Source of the DNA: Methylotenera sp. | Lineage (GTDB): Bacteria; Pseudomonadota; Gammaproteobacteria; Burkholderiales; Methylophilaceae | Length of the DNA: 29,759 bases | Direction of reading: 5' to 3' | Assembly (NCBI GenBank): GCA_027310735.1 | Contig: DAIDAH010000004.1 | Location: 1 to 29,759, forward strand | Shown: positions 1-8,069 of the stretch, in pieces | Layout: each line of letters begins with the position of its first letter | Position numbering within the stretch: the first letter of the stretch is position 1 | The notes under the pieces: model-generated | What the model was told of the DNA's origin: nothing | Database searches by the model: none | What the model saw: the letters and a program-made list of their open reading frames with translations, nothing else | Position numbers and translations under genes: made by a program

Positions 1-1640
1 GGCGTAGCCTGAATGACATTACCGATAGAGCGCACATACCTTACCACTTTGTTGATGGTTCCAGCACTGGTGCGACTAATGTAAATGCCAGCCGCATATT
101 GCAGATCCAAACACGCGCCGGCTTAAAGAGCCCAATTGAGATTTCGTCCGAGATTCTTAAAGCACTGAAAGCGCGAGCAGAAAAATCGCTCGGCGGAGAG
201 TTAGTAGGTGCAGTGATTACTGTACCTGCCTACTTTGACGATGCGCAACGCCAAGCCACTAAAGATGCCGCACGTCTAGCAGGCTTAAATGTTTTACGCT
301 TGTTAAACGAGCCCACCGCCGCCGCAGTAGCATATGGTTTGGATAATGCCGCCGAAGGTACATTTGTGATTTACGACTTGGGTGGCGGTACATTTGACGT
401 GTCCATCCTACATCTATCCAAAGGCGTGTTTGAAGTGCTTGCTACCAATGGTGACTCAGCCTTGGGTGGCGATGACTTTGATCACCGCATCTACTGCTGG
501 GTATTAGACCGAGTACGTGAAAGTAACACTCACCTTGCTCCATTAAGTGAAGAAGATACACGCTTACTACTCACCAAAGCGCGTCAAGCCAAAGAATGGC
601 TGACCGATAACTTTGAAGCACAAATCGTTTGCCGCCTGAGTAATGGCATTGTGGTAGACGTAACACTGACTGCCGCACAGTTCGTAGAAATCACGCAACA
701 CTTGGTGACAAAAACGCTATCACCAACACGCAAAGCCATGCGCGATGCCAATCTAGCAATTGAGAATATAGACGGCATAGTATTGGTCGGTGGTGCAACA
801 CGCATGCCGCATATTCGACAAGCGGTTGAAGATTATTTTCAACAAGAACCGCTTACGAATTTAGACCCAGATAAAGTGGTTGCCTTGGGTGCGGCGATTC
901 AAGCCAATATATTAGTCGGCAACAAAAATGATGCAGATCTATTGCTACTGGATGTCACTCCACTCTCTTTAGGTTTAGAAACAATGGGGGGCTTGGTAGA
1001 GAAAGTCATTCAACGCAATAGCACTTTACCGATTGCCCGCGCACAAGAATTTACAACTTACAAAGATGGCCAAACCGCGATGAGTATTCACGTAGTACAA
1101 GGCGAGCGTGAACTGGTGAGTGACTGCCGCTCACTAGCGCGCTTTGAACTACGCGGCATTCCACCTATGGTCGCTGGTGCAGCGCGTATTCGCGTAACAT
1201 TTACAGTGGATGCTGATGGCTTGTTGTCTGTATCAGCACGCGAGCAAAGCACAGGCATAGAAGCACATATCGAAGTAAAACCTTCTTACGGTTTGAGTGA
1301 AGATGAAATCACTTCGATGCTCAAATCATCATTTAACAGTGCTGAAGCTGACAAAAAAGCGCGCATGCTGGCCGAGGCTCGGGTTAATGCTGGCGCTATC
1401 ATCAGCTCAGTCACAACAGCATTAGCAATGGATGGCAACCTGCTTAGCGATACTGAAAAACAAACGATTGAAGCTGAAATAATGCGCCTGCAAACCATTG
1501 CACTTAAAGATGATGATACGGCTATACATGCAGCCGTAGATGTTCTCAATCATGCTACAGAAGCATTTGCAGCTATGCGCATGAATGCCAGCGTGAGCCG
1601 TGCATTAGCAGGAAAAAATCTGGAAGACATTGATCTGTAA
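1..1640 (+). CDS. hscA: HscA, Hsp70-family chaperone for Fe-S cluster transfer (5' end cut off)
   Basis: This is a specialised Hsp70 ATPase that works with HscB to release Fe-S clusters from the scaffold IscU in the cytoplasm. The frame is open to the left edge: the codons from base 3 read RSLNDITDRAHIPYHF, which fits HscA, so about 545 residues are present and roughly 75-80 N-terminal residues, including the first phosphate-binding loop, lie outside. Seen in order: the nucleotide-binding domain with the second phosphate motif (DLGGGTFDVSI) and the adenosine motif (LVGGATRMP), then the substrate-binding domain starting at DVTPLSLGLETMGG, then a helical lid. HscA and DnaK share these motifs. 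The HscA call rests on the HscA-like N-terminal segment and on fdx following 68 bp downstream. An internal TTG at 99 is only an open-frame artefact. No iscX follows fdx. Confidence 0.93.
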   Translation, partial: RSLNDITDRAHIPYHFVDGSSTGATNVNASRILQIQTRAGLKSPIEISSEILKALKARAEKSLGGELVGAVITVPAYFDDAQRQATKDAARLAGLNVLRLLNEPTAAAVAYGLDNAAEGTFVIYDLGGGTFDVSILHLSKGVFEVLATNGDSALGGDDFDHRIYCWVLDRVRESNTHLAPLSEEDTRLLLTKARQAKEWLTDNFEAQIVCRLSNGIVVDVTLTAAQFVEITQHLVTKTLSPTRKAMRDANLAIENIDGIVLVGGATRMPHIRQAVEDYFQQEPLTNLDPDKVVALGAAIQANILVGNKNDADLLLLDVTPLSLGLETMGGLVEKVIQRNSTLPIARAQEFTTYKDGQTAMSIHVVQGERELVSDCRSLARFELRGIPPMVAGAARIRVTFTVDADGLLSVSAREQSTGIEAHIEVKPSYGLSEDEITSMLKSSFNSAEADKKARMLAEARVNAGAIISSVTTALAMDGNLLSDTEKQTIEAEIMRLQTIALKDDDTAIHAAVDVLNHATEAFAAMRMNASVSRALAGKNLEDIDL

Positions 1641-1708
1641 AGTAAGCAAACCCTGTGGTTCGAATACACTCACCACAAGTAGCCTAAACCCAATACTTAG
1701 GAAATACC

Positions 1709-2050
1709 ATGCCACAAATCATCATACTGCCGCACATAGAACTTTGCCCTGAAGGCGCAGCCATTGAGGCAAAAACCGGCGAATCAATTTGCGATACTTT
1801 ATTGAATAACCACATCGATATTGAGCATGCCTGTGACCAAGCCTGCGCATGCACCACATGCCATGTCATTATTCGAGAGGGCTTTAAATCACTCAACCCA
1901 TCAAGTGATCAAGAAGATGATTTGCTAGATAAGGCGTGGGGTTTAGAACCTAACTCGAGACTATCTTGCCAAGCGCTGGTAGGTACCGAAGATTTAGTGG
2001 TAGAAATACCGAAATACAGTATCAATATGGCAAAAGAAGGCCATCGTTAA
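1709..2050 (+). CDS. fdx: ISC-type [2Fe-2S] ferredoxin
   Basis: This is a 113-residue adrenodoxin-type ferredoxin that donates electrons during Fe-S cluster assembly. The cluster ligands are visible as Cys42, Cys48, Cys51 and Cys87 in the pattern C-x5-C-x2-C...C, with the extra Cys46 also found in the E. coli protein. The stretch DKAWGLEP and the C-terminal DLVVEIP are hallmarks of the Isc ferredoxin. The ATG at 1709 is preceded by a Shine-Dalgarno-like AGGAAA (1699-1704). It follows hscA by 68 bp and is probably the last gene of the isc operon, because a perfect hairpin lies 9 bp after the stop. Confidence 0.96.
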   Translation: MPQIIILPHIELCPEGAAIEAKTGESICDTLLNNHIDIEHACDQACACTTCHVIIREGFKSLNPSSDQEDDLLDKAWGLEPNSRLSCQALVGTEDLVVEIPKYSINMAKEGHR

Positions 2051-2059
2051 TTCAAAGTC

Positions 2060-2087
2060 ACTACGTGCTGTTTTAATAGCACGTAGT
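2060..2087. terminator. Shared hairpin between convergent fdx and carbonic anhydrase genes
   Basis: The inverted repeat has perfect 10-bp arms (ACTACGTGCT at 2060-2069, AGCACGTAGT at 2078-2087) and an 8-nt loop. It lies between the stops of two convergent genes, 9 bp from fdx and 12 bp from the carbonic anhydrase, so it may end both transcripts. The T-tracts are poor on both strands, so it is a weak intrinsic terminator at best. Confidence 0.5.
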
Positions 2088-2099
2088 ATTTATCGCAAA

Positions 2100-2738
2100 C
2101 TAAAACAATGATTGCGAGTGGTCGAAAGTCACCAATCCAGAACTCACATCATACATAGCAGCAGCAATACCAATCTGCTTAGTTTCTAACATATTACGCA
2201 ATATTTCACTTTTATCCAGAATCGTCTGAATCTGAAATGCAACATTTGAGTGGCCTACTCTGTCCACAAATGCAAGGTCGGATGAATCAAGACTCCCTGC
2301 AATCGCTTGCTCATGCTTAACGGCAGGTTCAATATGCTTCAATATTTCACCGATATATCCACCAGTGAAATGATCACAAGCCGCCTTAACTGCACCACAA
2401 TTACTATGCCCCAGTACCACAATTAACTTACTACCCAGATACTTGCAGGAAAACTCCAAACTACCAATTGCAAACTGTGACGCAATATTACCTGCCAAAC
2501 GCACACTGAATATATCGCCCAAACCCTGATCAAAGATAATTTCAGTTGCCGTTCTTGAATCACTGCAACCTAAGATCGCAGCAAAAGGATGTTGCTGATT
2601 CTTAGTAATATCCACAATATCCAAGAAATCTCTATGTAACGAAATACTCTTTGTAAACCGTTGATTACCGTCAATCAGCACATCCATGGCCTCTCTAGGC
2701 GTCATCTTATCGCGATCTAATAATGGATGTTTATACAT
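2100..2738 (-). CDS. can: Beta-class carbonic anhydrase
   Basis: The enzyme interconverts CO2 and bicarbonate with a zinc ion in the cytoplasm. The 212-residue protein shows the zinc ligands Cys58, His111 and Cys114, and the Asp60/Arg62 dyad, in the motifs GCSDSR and GHSNCGAV. The N-terminal region (MTPREAMDVLIDGNQRF) is typical of bacterial beta-carbonic anhydrases. The length is normal and there is no signal peptide. The ATG at 2738 has a purine-rich GGGAAGAAG upstream. It is transcribed alone, convergent with fdx. In a methylotroph bicarbonate supply for carboxylases, including the CarAB encoded in this window, would be a sensible role; that link is inference. The family is certain; the symbol can is by analogy. 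Confidence 0.93.
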   Translation of the reverse strand: MYKHPLLDRDKMTPREAMDVLIDGNQRFTKSISLHRDFLDIVDITKNQQHPFAAILGCSDSRTATEIIFDQGLGDIFSVRLAGNIASQFAIGSLEFSCKYLGSKLIVVLGHSNCGAVKAACDHFTGGYIGEILKHIEPAVKHEQAIAGSLDSSDLAFVDRVGHSNVAFQIQTILDKSEILRNMLETKQIGIAAAMYDVSSGLVTFDHSQSLF

Positions 2739-3087
2739 TATTCATTCTTCTTCCCAAGTAAATAATACTTACCCTGCTAATACAATTACTAGCTTAAAAA
2801 TTCATCACAAAGAAATATAACTGTTTGTGATACTTGTTATACGAGCTATCTCAGATATCGACCTTGCCTGTTGCTAAGCCGCTAATGGACAAAGTTGAGT
2901 CGGAAATGAAACATCAATTACTGCCAACAATATCCCTAATAACCTTGCTGTATGCGGCAATCCAGAGAAAGTCGCGCAGAGAAATACAACGATGAAAGTT
3001 TGCAACTCTTTACTAAAGTTTTCTTTGAAACGGATTATACCTGATAGCGTATTTAACTGCATTTTGATAATCAGTTGCTGTACAGAT
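2739..3087. other. About 350 bp with no convincing gene
   Basis: This stretch separates the carbonic anhydrase gene from the porin terminator. It must hold the carbonic anhydrase promoter near its left end, but no strong -35/-10 pair stands out; a TATTAT at about 2763-2768 (minus) is the nearest candidate. Two small frames are open: 62 codons on the minus strand (2874-3062) with one hydrophobic stretch, and 36 codons on the plus strand (2885-2995), also with one hydrophobic stretch. Neither has a clear ribosome binding site. Confidence 0.6.
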
Positions 3088-3112
3088 AAAAAAAACCCGC
3101 TACTAGAGCGGG
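3088..3112 (-). terminator. Intrinsic terminator of the porin gene
   Basis: On the minus strand a 6-bp GC-rich stem (AGCCCGCT/AGCGGG core, arms 3107-3112 and 3096-3101, 5-nt loop) is followed by eight T residues (3095-3088). It lies 41 bp after the porin stop codon. Confidence 0.9.
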
Positions 3113-3153
3113 CTTCATATTGACTACTTATAAGCTAAATTAGAATTTCTAAA

Positions 3154-4548
3154 TTAGAACTTGTAAGTTACGTCCAATTGGTACAAATCGAATGAATTAA
3201 GATTTGCGATACTAATGTCACTTGCTGTACCTGCTGCTATCAAGCCATTATTTTTTCTAGAGCCATGGCCTGCAGAAAAGTTAAGAACTACGTTGTCTCT
3301 TAAGTCATAACCCGTTTTAAGAATCACACCCTTCATATTCACGCGTGAGTCCATAAAGTCTGAGTCAACTGCATTTTGGTCAAGTGAATAAGCGCCAACT
3401 TCTTGGTACCAGAGTTTAGCAGACCAGTCGCCTTTTTGTGCATGCTTGCCTGCTTTAGAAGCAAGTTCAGCACCTAACAACCAAGCTTGGTCATCTTTAC
3501 CCGCAGCAATCACTGCTGCATTTGAGCCAGAAGCAATAACAGCTGCATCGTAACGCGCATTACCATCAAGGTTCACTGCATAGTCACCAAATACTTTAAC
3601 GCCTAAATTACCTGCCATCTTAAAGTTGATTTCAGCTGGGATTTCAAGGGTATTAAGATTATTAGTCGCTGTATTAGTCGAACCCAACACTGTTGGATTA
3701 AAATCAGTTGTAGCACCACCGCTACCGTAAGTTGTATAAGTAATAGCGGCTTTACCCTTTACAGCATCAGTAATAGGGAATGTTGCACCAGCTTGAAATG
3801 CTAACACTTCATTAGTAGCCCTGTTATTAGTACCATTAGAGTAGTATTTTCTATCACCGATATATTGTGATTGAACTGCAGTTAAGAAAACATCAGCTGA
3901 ACCTGCTTTGAATTTAGCCATTTCAGCCAAACCTTCAAACGTCAAATCACCATCCCATACCATAGATGTCGTATATAGTGGGTTATTAATACGACCGGCT
4001 TCAATAGCCAACCAGTCAGTTGCATGCCAACCTACCATTGCACGCTTGATAAATACAGCCTCTTTATTATTGGCACCGTTTATCGTAGCTCCAGAAGTAG
4101 AAGTTCCACCACCGGCAAATGTAGCGTTATCTGAACGACCACTAGTACCCATAGCCAAAGCTAAGTCTGAGTAGAAGTCACCGGCTTCAGTTTTAACGCC
4201 CAAAGTCAGTTTGTAACGGCCACGTGTTCTATCTTCAGAAACACCTGTAGTAGCATCATCGCCACTACGACTTTCAGCACGCACACGAATGTCACCGTAT
4301 ACAGTTGCTTTATCAATCGCATCAGAAATGCTGAGTTTGCTAGATTTCTTCATTGCTTTTTCTTGAGTAGCAACTTCGCCTTCGTGGCCTTTATTTAATA
4401 AGCTACCTTCTTCTTCAGTTAACACACCTTTAGCTACAAGTGCCTTAACGAGGTCTGTTGTTGAGTCCGCCATCGCATTTAAACCAAAACCCATTAAAAA
4501 TGAGCCTGCCAGTGTTGCAGCAACTAAGCTACGTAATTTAAAGTTCAT
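3154..4548 (-). CDS. Putative outer-membrane porin, probably phosphate-starvation induced
   Basis: The product (464 residues) has a Sec signal peptide (MNFKLRSLVA then a hydrophobic core, likely cut after AMA at residue 27). A short helical segment follows (LVKALVAKGVLTEEEG), typical of the putative-porin family of proteobacteria. The rest alternates polar and hydrophobic residues as beta strands do, and the protein ends in Phe (VTYKF), the outer-membrane sorting signal. ATG at 4548 is chosen over the TTG one codon upstream because AGGGA lies about 8 nt before it. It is a single-gene unit with its own terminator. A Pho box 68 bp upstream suggests PhoB control, so a role in anion or phosphate uptake is inferred; the channel's selectivity cannot be read from sequence. 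Confidence 0.88.
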   Translation of the reverse strand: MNFKLRSLVAATLAGSFLMGFGLNAMADSTTDLVKALVAKGVLTEEEGSLLNKGHEGEVATQEKAMKKSSKLSISDAIDKATVYGDIRVRAESRSGDDATTGVSEDRTRGRYKLTLGVKTEAGDFYSDLALAMGTSGRSDNATFAGGGTSTSGATINGANNKEAVFIKRAMVGWHATDWLAIEAGRINNPLYTTSMVWDGDLTFEGLAEMAKFKAGSADVFLTAVQSQYIGDRKYYSNGTNNRATNEVLAFQAGATFPITDAVKGKAAITYTTYGSGGATTDFNPTVLGSTNTATNNLNTLEIPAEINFKMAGNLGVKVFGDYAVNLDGNARYDAAVIASGSNAAVIAAGKDDQAWLLGAELASKAGKHAQKGDWSAKLWYQEVGAYSLDQNAVDSDFMDSRVNMKGVILKTGYDLRDNVVLNFSAGHGSRKNNGLIAAGTASDISIANLNSFDLYQLDVTYKF

Positions 4549-4616
4549 CAAAAAATCCCTTATTTAAAATAAAAAAATACTGCGTTTTCCAACCCGAGTG
4601 ATTTTGATATTTTTAT

Positions 4617-4634
4617 GTGACAATTTGATGACAG
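4617..4634 (-). promoter_or_regulatory. Pho box (PhoB binding site) upstream of the porin
   Basis: The minus strand reads CTGTCAT-CAAA-TTGTCAC. This is two 7-bp direct repeats separated by 4 bp, matching the PhoB consensus CTGTCAT-N4-CTGTCAT in 12 of 14 repeat positions. Ten bp downstream of the box lies CAAAAT (4606-4601), a plausible -10 element at the spacing usual for PhoB-activated promoters, in which the box replaces the -35 element. Confidence 0.75.
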
Positions 4635-4683
4635 AAAGTAAATTCGTGGACTGCAAACAACAAATGTTGCATATTTACAACAC

Positions 4684-4719
4684 AAAAAAAACGCCTTGCA
4701 AAATAACTTTGCAAGGCGT
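4684..4719 (-). terminator. Intrinsic terminator of prfB-lysS
   Basis: On the minus strand there are perfect 12-bp arms (ACGCCTTGCAAA and TTTGCAAGGCGT, 4708-4719 and 4691-4702) with a 5-nt loop, followed by a run of T residues ending at 4684. It lies 46 bp after the lysS stop. Confidence 0.95.
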
Positions 4720-4765
4720 TTAAGTTACGTTTAATCAGTGGTGAGAACACCACCCTTATTTATAA

Positions 4766-6304
4766 TTAAGCTTCAGCACGCATATGTGGAAACAAAATCA
4801 CATCACGAATACTAGCACTATCCGTAATCATCATCACCAAGCGGTCGATACCAATACCGCAGCCACCTGTCGGCGGCATGCCGTATTCCAATGCGCGAAT
4901 AAAGTCTGCATCGTAATACATCGCTTCATGGTCACCAGCTTCTTTCGCCTTCATTTGAGCATGGAAGCGTGCAGCTTGATCTTCAGCATCATTAAGCTCA
5001 CTAAAGCCATTGGCAATTTCACGGCCACAAACAAACAGTTCAAAACGCTCTGTGATTTCTGGGTTGATATCTGAAGCACGCGCCAAAGGAGAAACTTCCA
5101 CTGGGTAATCAATAATATAGGTAGGCTCCCACAACTGGCTTTCAGCTGTTTCTTCAAACAGTGCCAATTGTAGCGCCCCTAAACCAGCGTGATCGAATGG
5201 TTTTGTGCCAAACTTAAGTATTTCTGCACGTAAGAAATCTGCATTATTCAACTGCCCCAGCGTATATTGCGGTGCGTATTTTTGTATCGCACCTACAATG
5301 GTCAAACGTTGGAATGGCTTACTCAAATCCAATTCACGACCTTGATATTGCAACACAGCAGACCCAGTAGCTGCAATTGCCGCAGTACGAATACAACGCT
5401 CAGTAAAATCCATCAACCACAAGTAGTCTGTGTAAGCCGCATAAAACTCCATCATCGTAAACTCCGGATTATGGCGAACGCTTAAACCTTCATTACGGAA
5501 GTTACGATTCACTTCAAACACACGTTCAAAACCACCGACCACCAATCTTTTCAGGTACAACTCAGGCGCAATACGCATATACATCTGCATATCAAGTGCA
5601 TTGTGATGCGTGATAAAAGGCTTAGCGGATGCGCCGCCCGGAATTGGATGCAACATTGGCGTTTCAACTTCCAAGAATTGATTCTCCAGCATGAAGCTGC
5701 GGATCGCTGAAACCACTTTGCTGCGTGCAATAAAGGTAGCACGCGTTTCTTCAGACACAATTAAATCAACATAGCGCTGACGATATTTCACTTCCTGATC
5801 TTGCAAACCATGAAACTTTTCAGGCAACGGGCGTAAGGATTTAGTGAGTAAACGTAGCTCAGACACCTTTACTGAAAGCTCGCCCGTTTTGGTTTTAAAC
5901 AGTACGCCTTTAGCGGCAATAATATCGCCTAGATCCCAATGCTTGAATGCATCGTAAATCGCTTCGCTATTTGTATCGGTGAGATTATCTTTAGAAATAA
6001 ACAGTTGAATGCGGCCTGTGCTATCCTGCACTGTAGCAAAGCTTGCCTTACCCATCACGCGCTTCAACATCATACGGCCAGCAATACTTACATGCAGCGC
6101 TTTAGGGTCTAACACTTCATTGTCAAACCCGCCAAATTCCGCATGCAGCGCCGCCGCTTGGTGCTCAGGCTTAAAGTCATTAGGAAAAGCAACACTTCCG
6201 TTTAGTTTAGCGGTTTCACGAATAGCTTTCAGCTTCTCACGGCGTTCTGCAATCACATGGTTTTCATCAACTGCAACTACTTCATTATTTTGTTCGTTAC
6301 TCAC
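4766..6304 (-). CDS. lysS: Lysyl-tRNA synthetase, class II
   Basis: The enzyme charges tRNA-Lys with lysine. The product (512 residues) has an N-terminal OB-fold anticodon-binding domain (about residues 70-170) and a class II catalytic core with motif 2 (FRNEGLSVRHNPEF, near 270) and motif 3 (GIGIDRLVM, near 485). Its length is close to the E. coli enzyme. Two GTG codons compete as start. The one at 6310 overlaps the prfB stop but has AGGGAG only 1 nt upstream. The one at 6304 has the same AGGGAG at 7 nt and gives MSNEQ, so it is preferred. The gene starts 2 nt after prfB ends, so prfB-lysS is one operon, as in E. coli, closed by the terminator at 4684-4719. Confidence 0.97.
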   Translation of the reverse strand: MSNEQNNEVVAVDENHVIAERREKLKAIRETAKLNGSVAFPNDFKPEHQAAALHAEFGGFDNEVLDPKALHVSIAGRMMLKRVMGKASFATVQDSTGRIQLFISKDNLTDTNSEAIYDAFKHWDLGDIIAAKGVLFKTKTGELSVKVSELRLLTKSLRPLPEKFHGLQDQEVKYRQRYVDLIVSEETRATFIARSKVVSAIRSFMLENQFLEVETPMLHPIPGGASAKPFITHHNALDMQMYMRIAPELYLKRLVVGGFERVFEVNRNFRNEGLSVRHNPEFTMMEFYAAYTDYLWLMDFTERCIRTAAIAATGSAVLQYQGRELDLSKPFQRLTIVGAIQKYAPQYTLGQLNNADFLRAEILKFGTKPFDHAGLGALQLALFEETAESQLWEPTYIIDYPVEVSPLARASDINPEITERFELFVCGREIANGFSELNDAEDQAARFHAQMKAKEAGDHEAMYYDADFIRALEYGMPPTGGCGIGIDRLVMMITDSASIRDVILFPHMRAEA

Positions 6305-6306
6305 AC

Positions 6307-7411
6307 TCACACTCCCTGCTTCAAACTTTCAGATATAAATGGGTCAAGGTCGCCATCCAACACACCTTGAGTATTGCCAACTTCTACGCCAGTACGCAAA
6401 TCTTTAATGCGCGACTGATCGAGCACGTAAGACCTGATTTGATGCCCCCAACCAATGTCAGTTTTTGCATCCTCAATCGCCTGCTTGTCTGCATTGCGCT
6501 TATTCAACTCTAAGTTATAGAGCGCGCCTTTCAGCATATTCATCGCTTCATCACGATTACGGTGCTGTGAACGGTCATTCTGGCATTGCACTACTGTATT
6601 GGTAGGGATATGCGTAATACGCACAGCGGAATCAGTTTTATTGATGTGCTGTCCACCCGCACCACTCGCACGATAGGTATCTATACGCAAGTCTGCGGGG
6701 TTAATGTCAATTTGAATCGAATCATCGACCTCAGGGAAAATCTGCACACTGGCAAATGAGGTGTGGCGCTTGGCATTGCTATCAAACGGCGACTTACGCA
6801 CAAGGCGATGCACACCATTTTCAGTACGAAGTGTTCCGTAAGCATAATCGCCAGAAACCTTGATGGATGCACCTTTAATACCGGCCACATCACCATCAGA
6901 CTCTTCCAGAACTTCTACCTTAAAGCCTTTACGCTCGCAATAGCGTAGATACATGCGCAGCAACATTGCTGCCCAGTCTTGCGCCTCAGTACCGCCACTG
7001 CCTGATTGAAACTCTATAAAGCAATTATTGGCATCCAACTCACCAGAAAACATACGGCGGAATTCCATTTCGGCGACCTGTTTTTCTATGGCTTGAGTAT
7101 CAGCATCCACGCTCAACAGTGTGTCATCATCGTTTTCTTCTCGCGCCATTTCAAACAGCTCACGACTATCGTTCAAACTGTTTTCAACGGATTGCAAGCT
7201 ATGCACTACCAATTCCAGCGCACGTTTTTCTTTACCTAATGCTTGGCTTTTTTTATTGTCATCCCATACTTTTGGGTCTTCTAACAAGCCATTCACTTCT
7301 TCTAGGCGTTGAGACTTAGTCTCAAAGTCAAAGATACCCCCTGAGGGAGTTGTTACGCTCGCCTAAATCGACTAAACGATTGGCGATAATATTGAGTTGT
7401 TCGGCTTCCAT
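6307..7411 (-). CDS. prfB: Peptide chain release factor 2, with programmed +1 frameshift
   Basis: RF2 reads UAA and UGA stops and releases the nascent chain. The first 27 codons start at the ATG at 7411 and end at an in-frame TGA (7330-7328). Skipping one base continues into a 340-codon frame, giving 367 residues against 365 in E. coli. The tripeptide anticodon SPF is at about 207-209 and the GGQ catalytic motif at 252-254. The residue before SGAGGQ is Ala (about 248), the usual state, not the Thr peculiar to E. coli K-12. The TGA is the factor's own stop, so the frameshift makes synthesis autoregulated: low RF2 favours the shift. No good Shine-Dalgarno is visible before the ATG. It is followed directly by lysS. 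Confidence 0.97.
7327..7342 (-). promoter_or_regulatory. prfB programmed frameshift signal
   Basis: The minus strand reads AGGGGGTATCTTTGAC: an internal Shine-Dalgarno AGGGGG, then the slippery CTT codon, then TGA followed by C (poor termination context). This matches the E. coli prfB recoding signal as I know it, base for base. Frame 0 runs up to CTT (7333-7331) and the +1 frame resumes at GAC (7329-7327). Confidence 0.97.
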
Positions 7412-7505
7412 AATGGCTTAATAATTACAAAAAAGAAGCATTATACAGCAAAGGGATATGGGCTTTGTTTAGCTGCTTTTGTTTGGCAAATTAAGGCTAT
7501 AAAAA

Positions 7506-7919
7506 TTAAGGCTGCGAAATATTCACCACTTCACCATCCTCCTTAACAAAGGTAGCAACATTCAGGTTTTCTAACAAAGGCAGCACCAATTCTGATGGGC
7601 GACATAGCCGAGCACCTTTACTTGACACGACTATTGGACGATTCATCAAAATAGGATGTTGCAACATCGCATCAATCAGCACATCATCAGCCAAGCTTAA
7701 ATCATCCAAACCAAGTTCACTAAATGGCGTACCTTTTTCTCGCAACAAGTCACGTGGCTTAATTCCCATAGCATGAATTAAGTCAACTAAACGCTCTCGA
7801 CTAGGTGGAGTTTTAAGGTACTCAATCACTTCGGGCTCTACACCGCTAGCACGGATCATCGCCAGAGTATTGCGTGAAGTACCGCAGGATGGATTATGAT
7901 AGATTGTTATATGATTCAT
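7506..7919 (-). CDS. arsC: ArsC-family arsenate reductase (glutaredoxin-dependent type)
   Basis: This is a 137-residue thioredoxin-fold protein of the ArsC/Spx superfamily. It has the catalytic Cys12 in HNPSCGTSRN and the three arginines of the plasmid-type arsenate reductase at the same positions: Arg60 (LLREKGTPF), Arg94 (LMNRPIVVS) and Arg107 (CRPSELV). This strongly supports reduction of arsenate to arsenite using glutathione and glutaredoxin. There is no arsenite pump or ArsR repressor nearby, so it is an orphan gene and may serve basal detoxification. It is divergent from rlmF. A TATAAT lies 24 bp upstream of the ATG; no clear ribosome binding site is seen. Confidence 0.88.
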   Translation of the reverse strand: MNHITIYHNPSCGTSRNTLAMIRASGVEPEVIEYLKTPPSRERLVDLIHAMGIKPRDLLREKGTPFSELGLDDLSLADDVLIDAMLQHPILMNRPIVVSSKGARLCRPSELVLPLLENLNVATFVKEDGEVVNISQP

Positions 7920-7943
7920 TGCTGTCTACACTTAATTAACATA

Positions 7944-7949
7944 ATTATA
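7944..7949 (-). promoter_or_regulatory. Possible -10 box of arsC
   Basis: A perfect TATAAT on the minus strand, 24 bp upstream of the arsC start codon. No good -35 is found at 16-18 bp, so this rests on the -10 and its position. Confidence 0.35.
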
Positions 7950-7961
7950 AAGTCTAGTTCA

Positions 7962-7991
7962 TTGACTACTAACACACAAGAAGCCGCTAAT
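7962..7991 (+). promoter_or_regulatory. Possible rlmF promoter
   Basis: TTGACT (7962-7967) is followed after 18 bp by GCTAAT (7986-7991), in the divergent arsC-rlmF gap. The -35 matches 5 of 6 and the -10 matches 4 of 6 consensus bases. The leader would be about 70 nt. Confidence 0.3.
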
Positions 7992-8069
7992 TTGAAGTTA
8001 AGAACTCACCCATATCTGCATGAAGCTTACTTTATATTTTTCTTTTCCAAGTAACGTTTATAATTCTGC

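Noticed and set aside
1652..1680. tRNA T-loop-like GGTTCGAATAC with a nearby ACCA after hscA
   Set aside because: The five bases on each side of the TTCGAAT loop do not pair, and no acceptor, D or anticodon arm is found upstream, which is hscA coding sequence.
2874..3062. 62-codon minus-strand frame with a hydrophobic segment
   Set aside because: No ribosome binding site, no recognised family, and its start lies just after the porin terminator. Mentioned only as an open question.
6009..6338. 109-codon plus-strand frame over the lysS start and the prfB end
   Set aside because: Antisense to two certain genes, with no domain and composition typical of a reverse-strand shadow.
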